NCBI GenBank assembly: GCA_013202315.1
Contig: JABMRZ010000447.1
Span: 1-17,134, forward strand
From: Candidatus Tariuqbacter arcticus
Lineage (GTDB): Bacteria; Electryoneota; Tariuqbacteria; Tariuqbacterales; Tariuqbacteraceae
Direction: 5' to 3'
Length of the DNA stretch: 17,134 nt
The first letter of the stretch is position 1, and the number at the start of each line of letters is the position of its first letter. The notes beneath the pieces were generated by a model. The model searched no databases, was not told where the DNA came from, and was given only the letters and a program-made list of their open reading frames with translations. This document shows positions 1 through 5,897 of this stretch, piece after piece. The position numbers and the translations under genes were made by a program.

Positions 1-186
1 ACTAAAATGTCTTGCCAGTTTCTAAGGATTCCGGAGAGCAGAACCCAAACCGCCCTATCATCGTTGTTCAATTTGAGCTTTTTATGATTTCACTGATGAA
101 CCATTAGCTGATATCGGAGGGCGAGGTTTTCTAATATAAGCTGTTTCCTTGAGAACAAGGATTTTCTGAGTGTTTCGTGGAATAAT

Positions 187-435
187 TTGATTATTTGTGC
201 CAAGGTATTATATTATGAAAAAACACGAAAAATCCCAAATCCTAAGGCGGATGTAAATTTGACGAGGGAAAGATTAGCGCTGAACGACGCTCAAATCTCC
301 GGCGGTCTGCTGATTGCCTTAGCCCGGGACAAAGTTAAAGTATTCCTTGAGGAATGTGCAAAGCATAAAGACGACTGCGCCGTGGAAATCGGCGAAGTCA
401 TCGAAGGCAAGCCCGGCAGACTGAATGTAAAATAG
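187..435 (+). pseudogene. selD: C-terminal remnant of selenide, water dikinase (selenophosphate synthetase)
   Basis: An 82-codon open frame from a TTG resembles only the last quarter of SelD, which makes selenophosphate from selenide and ATP. What is seen: a TRK...P stretch resembling the family's 'GTRRN' region, then 'LNDAQISGGLLIAL' (family consensus DPQTSGGLLIAV, near residue 37), then 'IGEVIEGKPGRLNVK', the usual final strand. Full SelD is about 320-350 residues, so the glycine-rich N-terminus, catalytic Cys/Sec and ATP-binding core are missing. The same frame is open back to about position 112, but the translated stretch there is not SelD-like, and a TGA lies just upstream. I infer a broken gene whose N-terminus has been lost or replaced. 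The TTG start is nominal and has no convincing ribosome-binding site. A recent frameshift or assembly break is an alternative. Confidence 0.72.
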
Positions 436-445
436 CGGAGGATGA

Positions 446-547
446 TTGGCTGCAGGAGACGGCTTCTTCGGATGGCGATTTCTGCCGAATGTTTCACTTG
501 AACTCGTGGTGGCGGCAGCGGCGCTGTTATTCACGATAAGGGTTTAA
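446..547 (+). CDS. Possible small hydrophobic-tailed protein (33 aa), unrecognised
   Basis: This short frame starts with TTG four bases after a good Shine-Dalgarno sequence (GGAGG, 437-441) and begins 10 bases after the SelD remnant stops. It encodes a Gly/Phe/Trp-containing start followed by a hydrophobic run (LVVAAAALLF) that could be one short membrane segment, ending in TIRV. It could be a genuine small membrane peptide, the start of a lost membrane-protein gene, or chance. I do not recognise a family. The main supports are the ribosome-binding site, the spacing and the amphipathic composition; none is decisive. Confidence 0.22.
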   Translation: MAAGDGFFGWRFLPNVSLELVVAAAALLFTIRV

Positions 548-607
548 TTACTGTACATCATTAGACGGGATTAATAATTATCTCGAACACTGTAAAGGAT
601 TTACTCT

Positions 608-2614
608 ATGAACAATGTTTCACCGCGTCAGAATAAACCCCAGACGGCGGCTAAAGGTCAGAAACCCCTCCCCAAAATTCTTGGCCCGGTTGATGACCTT
701 GAGCAATATGTCCGCTCAGACTGGTGGAGATATGTATTCAACAGATTGTATTTGAAAACCGACGCCGATGTGGTGGATGACCAGAACATAACTCGAACCG
801 AAGTCGATATGCTGATTAAAGCGCTGGCGATAGAGAAGGATGATAAAGTCCTGGATTTGGCTTGCGGGCAGGGGCGGCACGCACTGGAACTGTCCAGAAG
901 AGGGTTCACCAATATTGACGGGCTCGACAGGTCTCATTACCTGATTCAGAGGGCGAAATCGACCGCCAGGAAAGAGGGGACCCCGGTTCTTTTCAGGGAA
1001 GGGGATGCGAGGAAGATTCCCTATCCGGTCGACAATTTCGACGCGGTGACGATTCTGGGCAACAGTTTCGGCTATTTCGAAAATCCGCACGATGACGAAC
1101 GGGTGTTGAAGGAAGCGCTGCGGGTGCTGAAGCCGGGCAGCAAGCTGCTGATAGATATCACCGACGGAGCCTACATGGCGAAGAATTTCCAGCCTCGAAG
1201 CTGGGAGTGGATTGACAAACGGCATTTCGTCTGCCGGGAAAGGAGTCTTTCCGGGGATGGAAGGCGGCTGGTGTCACGGGAAGTTATCACCAATGTGGAA
1301 AAGGGAGTGATAGCGGACCAGTTCTACGCGGAAAGGCTTTATACCAAAGAAGGCTTGCAGAGATTGCTCGAATCCTGCGGATTCAGCAATATCAGGTTCC
1401 ACGGCAAGATATCCCCCGATTCCAAGCGGGGACAGGATTTGGGGATGATGGAGGTGCGCCTGATTGTCACCGCCATCGCCCAGAAAGAGTGGACTCCGGT
1501 TAAGCGCAGACAAAGGAAAGAGCTGATAAACATCATTGTGGTGATGGGCGATCCTACCAAAATCGATGTGGTTAAACCAGCCACGATTTTCGATGAGGAC
1601 GACTACTATACCATCAACCGGCTGAAGGAAGCGCTGAACGAGTTGAAGTCCTACAGTTTCACATACATCAACCATCACAACACCCTTATTCAGGACCTGC
1701 AGAAACTCAGACCCAAAATCGACCTGGTGTTTAACCTTTGTGATGAAGGATTTCTGAACGACCCCCGGAAGGAGCTGCATGTTCCCGCCACCCTGGAGAT
1801 GTTGGGGATGTCCTACACCGGTTCCACGCCGCAATGCCTGGCCTATTGCTACGACAAGTCCCTGGTGCGGGGGATAGCCAAAGAGATGAACATCCCGGTG
1901 CCGGAAGCCTTCTTCATCAAGCCCGAAGACAACACATTCGACCTGACTTTCGGATTTCCGGTGATAACCAAGCCCAACTTCGGTGATTCCAGTTTCGGCA
2001 TCACTCAGCACAGCGTGGCTTACAGCGTCGAGGAGTTGGTGGACGCCATCGATTCCATTCGCAGCAAATTCGGCTATACCCACCCCATCGTGGTGGAGGA
2101 ATTCCTGACCGGCAAGGACCTCAGCGTCGGTATCCTGGGCAATCCCCCGGAATCATACACCATCCTGCCGATTACCGAAGAAGATTACTCGGAACTCCCG
2201 GAAGGGCTGCCGAAAATTTGCGGCTATGAAGCCAAGTGGCTGGAATATTCAGCTTACTGGGGGAAAGTGAAGTCGGTGCGCGCCGACCTGCCGCCCGATA
2301 CTCAGAAATTCATCGTCGAATGCTCGCTGAAATTAGTGGAACGGTTGGAGTGCCGGGACTATTCCAGGCTGGACTGGAGGCTGGACGCCAACGGAACCCC
2401 CAAACTGCTGGAGGTAAATCCCAATCCCGGCTGGTGCTGGGACGGGCACCTGGCGAAAATGGCCGAGCTGGATGGAATGACATATTCGCAGATTTTGGAG
2501 GCGATACTGAAGGCGGCGGAAGCCAGGCTTCACCCCCACTCGGAACCCCCCAAGGCTGTGCCTAGTCAAAATACAATACTCGCTATAATCGACAATAATA
2601 CTCGAGAGATGTGA
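608..2614 (+). CDS. Methyltransferase / D-Ala-D-Ala-ligase-like ATP-grasp fusion protein
   Basis: A 668-residue protein with two enzyme domains. Residues about 60-300 form a class I SAM-dependent methyltransferase: motif I is VLDLACGQGRH (81-91), with the ribose-binding Asp in 'GLDRS' and a post-I 'GDARKIPYP'. Residues about 306-650 form an ATP-grasp ligase related to D-Ala-D-Ala ligases: an N-terminal Rossmann-like part (INIIVVMGDP), 'CDEGFLNDPRKELHVPA', an ATP-binding lysine in 'VITKPNFGDSSFG' (K455), and metal ligands in 'RLDW' (D589) and 'LEVNPNPGW' (E602, N604). Canonical Ddl ends this motif with NTSPGMT; here it is NPNPGW, so the acceptor probably differs from D-Ala and the product is unknown. 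The start ATG has AAAGGA eight bases upstream (594-599). Neighbours give no pathway clue. The fusion may couple methylation of a small molecule to its ATP-dependent amide ligation; that is inference. Confidence 0.85.
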   Translation: MNNVSPRQNKPQTAAKGQKPLPKILGPVDDLEQYVRSDWWRYVFNRLYLKTDADVVDDQNITRTEVDMLIKALAIEKDDKVLDLACGQGRHALELSRRGFTNIDGLDRSHYLIQRAKSTARKEGTPVLFREGDARKIPYPVDNFDAVTILGNSFGYFENPHDDERVLKEALRVLKPGSKLLIDITDGAYMAKNFQPRSWEWIDKRHFVCRERSLSGDGRRLVSREVITNVEKGVIADQFYAERLYTKEGLQRLLESCGFSNIRFHGKISPDSKRGQDLGMMEVRLIVTAIAQKEWTPVKRRQRKELINIIVVMGDPTKIDVVKPATIFDEDDYYTINRLKEALNELKSYSFTYINHHNTLIQDLQKLRPKIDLVFNLCDEGFLNDPRKELHVPATLEMLGMSYTGSTPQCLAYCYDKSLVRGIAKEMNIPVPEAFFIKPEDNTFDLTFGFPVITKPNFGDSSFGITQHSVAYSVEELVDAIDSIRSKFGYTHPIVVEEFLTGKDLSVGILGNPPESYTILPITEEDYSELPEGLPKICGYEAKWLEYSAYWGKVKSVRADLPPDTQKFIVECSLKLVERLECRDYSRLDWRLDANGTPKLLEVNPNPGWCWDGHLAKMAELDGMTYSQILEAILKAAEARLHPHSEPPKAVPSQNTILAIIDNNTREM

Positions 2615-2683
2615 AGTAATCTCACCTAATTAAGTTGCAGCCGTTCAGTAAAATCATGAAGAGGGAACGTAATTAGAAAGAAA

Positions 2684-2959
2684 TTGAGAAAATTCCGGCA
2701 TTTTTTAAGCCAAGTTTTCCCAAATCCTTTCAATACAGTAGCCACTATCCGTTATCAGCTGCAAGTTGCAAGCTATGTGGAGCTGGTGGTCTATGATGTT
2801 AGCGGACGGGAAGTTGCATCACTCGTCAATGGTCATTCGTCATTCGGAAAACATGAAGTGGTATGGGATGCATCTAATCAAACGAGCGGGGTGTATTTTA
2901 TCAGGTTGACAGTTGACGGTCGTCAGTCGTCGGTAAAGAAGATATTGCTGGTGAAATAA
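2684..2959 (+). pseudogene. Orphan secretion-sorting domain (type IX-like C-terminal domain) fragment
   Basis: A 91-residue frame consists almost entirely of the FlgD-like C-terminal sorting domain found on secreted proteins of FCB bacteria. It has 'VFPNPFNTVATIRYQL', then 'VELVVYDVSGREVASLV', then 'SGVYFIRLTVDGRQSSVKK' and a final 'ILLVK'. Such domains normally sit at the end of proteins of several hundred residues. Here there is no signal peptide and no passenger domain, and an in-frame TGA lies 25 bases upstream of the TTG. The simplest reading is the surviving tail of a degraded secreted-protein gene. It lies upstream of an intact gene carrying a homologous tail, so recombination between the two is plausible. 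No ribosome-binding site is obvious. A tiny exported peptide cannot be excluded but is unlikely. Confidence 0.68.
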
Positions 2960-2994
2960 GTGTGCAGGTATACAGGTGCGCAGGTACTCAAGTA

Positions 2995-3015
2995 GGGGCG
3001 GTCTTGCACCCGCCC
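2995..3015. repeat. GC-rich hairpin in the spacer before the propeller gene
   Basis: The arms GGGCGG (2996-3001) and CCGCCC (3010-3015) can pair across an eight-base loop. There is no T-tract after it, so it is not a convincing intrinsic terminator. Just upstream (2963-2987) is a stretch with three imperfect CAGGT units. Together they look like a dispersed intergenic repeat. Confidence 0.4.
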
Positions 3016-3073
3016 GGTTTATAAGTTTACATATACAATATAACAACCTTAATTTAATCTAAGGAGTCTCACG

Positions 3074-4573
3074 ATGAAGAAGAGACTAATCTTGTTATTT
3101 TTCGGGATTTGCTTTTTAGTGAATTCGGCTTTTACTGCCAACAACGATTACATTTGGCTTAAACATTATGGAGGTCGAGAATTCAATCAGGCTTTCGATA
3201 TGAAACCGACCAGTGATGGAGGTTTCATCATCTGCGGTCGAACCCGCCCGATAGGAATTAATGATTCAGTCGATGTATATTTACTAAAGACAGATTCCGT
3301 AGGCACATTAGAGTGGGAACGCACTTATAGCAACACCGTAATGTATGACGAAGCCAAAGGCGTTCTACAAACCTCTGACGGCGGATATATTGTGGTAGGA
3401 GGGACTGTTGGTCCTGATTTGATGCAAGTCTATGTAATACGCACTAATTCATTGGGGGATACGCTCTGGACTAAGATTCATGGCTATTTTGGCCAGGACG
3501 AGGGTTTTAGTGTGGTTCAGACTCCAGATGGCGGTTTCGTGATAGCGGGGGAATGTATGTATGTTCATGGACAAAGAGGAGTTGATCTATACTTGTTAAA
3601 ATTGGATGCCAATGGTAACTTCATTTGGGAAAGATTCATTGGAGGTCATTTATACGATGGAGGCCGCTCCATTCAAATGACTAATGACGGAGGATTTATT
3701 GTGGTAGGGACGACTCAGCTAGTATATAATCAATACATCTATTTAGTGAAGACCTTTTGTGATGGCAATGTCGACTGGACGCGAATTTATGGAGGCGGAG
3801 GCGGGGGCGAAGATGAAGGGTGGCAGGTCAAACAGACCACCGACGGTGGCTATATCATAGCTGGCACCACTGAAGCTCCTCACTGGGGTTCAACCTTCTC
3901 TTGTCTTATTAAAACAGACCCTTTCGGAACTACACAATGGAACCGCTATTGGGGCCTGGGATATGGCGATGTAGGGTTCGGTGTCGTTCAAACCTCAGAC
4001 AGCGGATATGTCCTTACCGGTAGACATTGTATGTGGGATCCTATTGGTAACGATACTATTAGAGTCAATAATGTCTTTTTAGTCAAAACGGATGCTTATG
4101 GAAATGATATTTGGGAGTATAATTATGGAGCTTATGGGAGTGAAGTAGGATGGCGAGTAACTCAAACATCCGATGGCGGTTTAGTGGTAGCCGGTAACAC
4201 AGATATGTTTGGTCCTATCTTAGATGAACAAGTAATACTTTTTAAAATCAGTCCCAATGGCGATGCGATTAATGGGTTTTCACGGGAGCTATCCTCTGCT
4301 ACTGAGATAAATTCCGGTTCTGTGATTAAAATTTCACCCAACCCCTTCAACCCCACCACCACTTTGACCTATTCCCTCCCCATTTCAGCGGAAGTGTCGC
4401 TGATAATCTATGACATTTCCGGCAGGGAAGTCACCAGACTGGTGGATGGATGGCGCTCGGCGGGAGTCCATGGAAGGATTTGGAACGCAGCAGGCTTGCC
4501 AAGCGGGGTGTATTTCGCGAAACTTCAGGCGAGTAACTGTATTCAGACACAGAAGGTAATATTATTGAAATAA
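3074..4573 (+). CDS. Secreted seven-repeat (beta-propeller-like) protein with C-terminal sorting domain
   Basis: A 499-residue exported protein. Residues 1-22 are a signal peptide: KKR, a hydrophobic core LILLFFGICFLV, and likely cleavage after AFTA. The body carries seven units of roughly 55 residues, each containing a variant of 'QTSDGGYIIAGTT' (for example KPTSDGGFIICGRT, LQTSDGGYIVVGGT, VQTPDGGFVIAGE, TQTSDGGLVVAGNT), followed by 'LVKTD..G...W...YGG'. Seven such units fit a seven-bladed propeller. The last 80 or so residues are the sorting domain: ISPNPFNPTTTLTYSLP, 'IYDISGREVTRLVDG', 'PSGVYFAKL' and a terminal VILLK. A good ribosome-binding site (AAGGAG, 3061-3066) precedes the ATG. I infer export across the outer membrane by a type IX-like system; no catalytic residues are recognisable, so the ligand or role is unknown. 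Confidence 0.85.
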   Translation: MKKRLILLFFGICFLVNSAFTANNDYIWLKHYGGREFNQAFDMKPTSDGGFIICGRTRPIGINDSVDVYLLKTDSVGTLEWERTYSNTVMYDEAKGVLQTSDGGYIVVGGTVGPDLMQVYVIRTNSLGDTLWTKIHGYFGQDEGFSVVQTPDGGFVIAGECMYVHGQRGVDLYLLKLDANGNFIWERFIGGHLYDGGRSIQMTNDGGFIVVGTTQLVYNQYIYLVKTFCDGNVDWTRIYGGGGGGEDEGWQVKQTTDGGYIIAGTTEAPHWGSTFSCLIKTDPFGTTQWNRYWGLGYGDVGFGVVQTSDSGYVLTGRHCMWDPIGNDTIRVNNVFLVKTDAYGNDIWEYNYGAYGSEVGWRVTQTSDGGLVVAGNTDMFGPILDEQVILFKISPNGDAINGFSRELSSATEINSGSVIKISPNPFNPTTTLTYSLPISAEVSLIIYDISGREVTRLVDGWRSAGVHGRIWNAAGLPSGVYFAKLQASNCIQTQKVILLK

Positions 4574-4657
4574 TGATTATTCATATATGATTTCAACTAT
4601 AGGGCGTGTCGTTCAAATCCGAAAAGCGCTGAAAAGTGTGCTGTCGACCCTCCTTAA

Positions 4658-4685
4658 TTGACAGTAAGTATAACGATATTAATAG
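4658..4685 (+). promoter_or_regulatory. Candidate promoter upstream of the Wzz-like gene
   Basis: A perfect sigma70-type -35 box TTGACA (4658-4663) is followed after 16 bases by a poor -10 candidate, TAATAG (4680-4685). It lies about 80 bases before the start codon in a 192-base gap. The -35 match is good but the -10 is weak, and FCB bacteria often use different promoter elements, so this is tentative. Confidence 0.22.
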
Positions 4686-4765
4686 TTAGGTGTCAAGCCA
4701 GGAAGCGTAGCACCACTTTAATGTGATTTCGGAAACAGGCTTCATAATAAACGGAGGAATTTGCT

Positions 4766-5626
4766 ATGAAAATTACATTAAGCAGAACCAACTGGAAATC
4801 GATCCTGCTGGGTATTATTATCGGAATACTTATCGTATTCTTGTTTTCCCGGTCGATCAGTCCCATATATGAAGCTGAATCCAAGCTAGCATTATACCAC
4901 AATTCCATTACCGGATTGGTATCGGAATATGTCGACCAAGATAAGGATATTGAGATATATCGGCTGGCAGAGATAGCGCAGAGTCTGCCGGTAATAATCA
5001 AAGCCGGACAAACGATTGGAACAATCGATTCAAAGATGACGATTAACGATGTCCTAGAAGACGAAAAGTTAGTTAAACATGTTATAATCTTACAAAATCT
5101 GATATATGTAGATGTCGATACGCTTGCCAATATGCTCAATTTATATGTTTTTTCTTCAGACAGAGATTTTGCCAGGCAATATGCGAACGCTCTCGCTGAT
5201 GCAGTTGTGAGGTTCCATATCGATGATTCTGATAGAAAACTAGATCAAATGACATATTTTATTGATGAACAACTACAGATGTTAGTTTCAGAGTTAACTG
5301 AAAGCGAAAACCGACTCCGTGATTATATTAACAACAATAAAAACAGCGGAAATTTCGATTCGATTGAATCGGAAAGACTCGTATTGGAGATGGATTTGGT
5401 GAAAGAGCGCTATGCCAGGTTAAGGACTTTATACTGGGATTTGCAGATGCTGCAGAGTGAACGGATTAAATCCCTCAATGTCGCGGAATTCGCATTAGGA
5501 GCGGAAAAATCGTTTTTGCTGTCTTTAAGACAAGCTGTTACACTGAAAATCGTCATCGGGATCATTGTTGGAATTCTTCTATCTGTCCTTTTAGGAGTTT
5601 TTAAAAGAGCGAACAATGCAAACTAA
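4766..5626 (+). CDS. Wzz-like polysaccharide chain-length determinant (polysaccharide co-polymerase)
   Basis: A 286-residue protein with the architecture of Wzz/GNVR-type co-polymerases. It has an N-terminal membrane helix (about residues 12-31, ILLGIIIGILIVFLF), then 'ISPIYEAESKLAL' as in the Wzz periplasmic start. A charged periplasmic region follows, with 'DRDFARQYANALADAVVRF' (typically ..DP..A..iAN.l...y..) and a long helical/coiled-coil segment around residues 165-245. A second membrane helix (about 258-278, IVIGIIVGILLSVLLGVF) precedes a short cytoplasmic tail. Wzz proteins set the length of O-antigen or exopolysaccharide chains. The proline-rich motif that often precedes the second helix is not seen, and no BY-kinase domain is fused. 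No Wzx, Wzy or glycosyltransferase cluster is adjacent, so its polysaccharide partner is unknown. The ribosome-binding site GGAGG lies just upstream of the ATG. Confidence 0.68.
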   Translation: MKITLSRTNWKSILLGIIIGILIVFLFSRSISPIYEAESKLALYHNSITGLVSEYVDQDKDIEIYRLAEIAQSLPVIIKAGQTIGTIDSKMTINDVLEDEKLVKHVIILQNLIYVDVDTLANMLNLYVFSSDRDFARQYANALADAVVRFHIDDSDRKLDQMTYFIDEQLQMLVSELTESENRLRDYINNNKNSGNFDSIESERLVLEMDLVKERYARLRTLYWDLQMLQSERIKSLNVAEFALGAEKSFLLSLRQAVTLKIVIGIIVGILLSVLLGVFKRANNAN

Positions 5627-5671
5627 GGTATAAGATATAATGGGGCAGGAGGTGTGGTCAGCAGCCAGCAG

Positions 5672-5725
5672 TTGACAGTCGACGGCGGACAGTCGATGGT
5701 GAGAAAGGTGGCGCTGGTGAAATAA
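5672..5725 (+). pseudogene. 18-codon tail of a decayed secretion-sorting domain
   Basis: Read from TTG at 5672, this stretch gives LTVDGGQSMVRKVALVK and a stop. It matches codon for codon the end of the sorting domain at 2906-2959 (LTVDGRQSSVKKILLVK), with 41 of 54 bases identical by direct comparison. Upstream in frame the sequence no longer resembles the domain (GGVVSSQQ). It is the extreme end of another lost secreted-protein gene, directly after the Wzz-like gene. Confidence 0.6.
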
Positions 5726-5770
5726 AGGAAACATCGTAATCACCAATTTATGTAATTTACTCTGAAAATA

Positions 5771-5850
5771 GGGGTTAGGGTCTGGGGTTTAGGGTTTAAT
5801 GGGTTGTCATTCCCGCATAGTTTTAGCGGGAATCCATATCCAATTTTCAT
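5771..5850 (+). repeat. Dispersed two-part repeat, copy 1: G-rich tract plus CCCGC/GCGGG hairpin
   Basis: The first part (5771-5803) has five G-runs separated by short T/A-rich loops, resembling TTAGGG telomere repeats and satisfying a G-quadruplex pattern (four runs of at least three G, loops of 3-4 bases, at 5771-5794). The second part is an inverted repeat, ATTCCCGC (5809-5816) and GCGGGAAT (5826-5833), around a nine-base loop. Positions 5801-5850 match 10677-10726 at 37 of 50 bases without gaps. This is a non-coding repeat family in this genome. The hairpin is not followed by a T-tract. Confidence 0.65.
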
Positions 5851-5859
5851 TCTAAGTTG

Positions 5860-5875
5860 TCCCGACCATTCGGGA
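5860..5875. repeat. Inverted repeat just before the 7TM-HD phosphodiesterase gene
   Basis: TCCCGA (5860-5865) and TCGGGA (5870-5875) form a perfect hairpin with a four-base loop. It lies 22 bases before the ATG at 5898, next to the only GAGG in the leader (5877-5880). It could be part of the preceding repeat or could affect translation; the sequence does not decide. Confidence 0.4.
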
Positions 5876-5897
5876 TGAGGTTTTACCTAATAAATAA

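Noticed and set aside
436..547. Possible selenocysteine tRNA next to the SelD remnant
   Set aside because: A TCA triplet lies in a T-rich context, but no acceptor stem, no T-arm (GTTCGAnTC) and no long variable arm can be drawn.
1274..2083. 269-codon open frame on the minus strand
   Set aside because: It lies wholly within the methyltransferase/ATP-grasp gene, whose motifs continue across it. No recognisable domain appears on the minus strand.
2236..2565. 109-codon open frame on the plus strand
   Set aside because: It is an alternative frame inside the ATP-grasp domain, where the true frame carries the metal-binding motif.
2963..3015. Terminator after the sorting-domain fragment
   Set aside because: A GC-rich hairpin is present, but GGTTTATAAG follows rather than a T-run.
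5809..5833. Hairpin as a terminator for the upstream genes
   Set aside because: No T-tract follows, the loop is nine bases, and a related sequence occurs at 10677-10726, so a repeat is the better reading.
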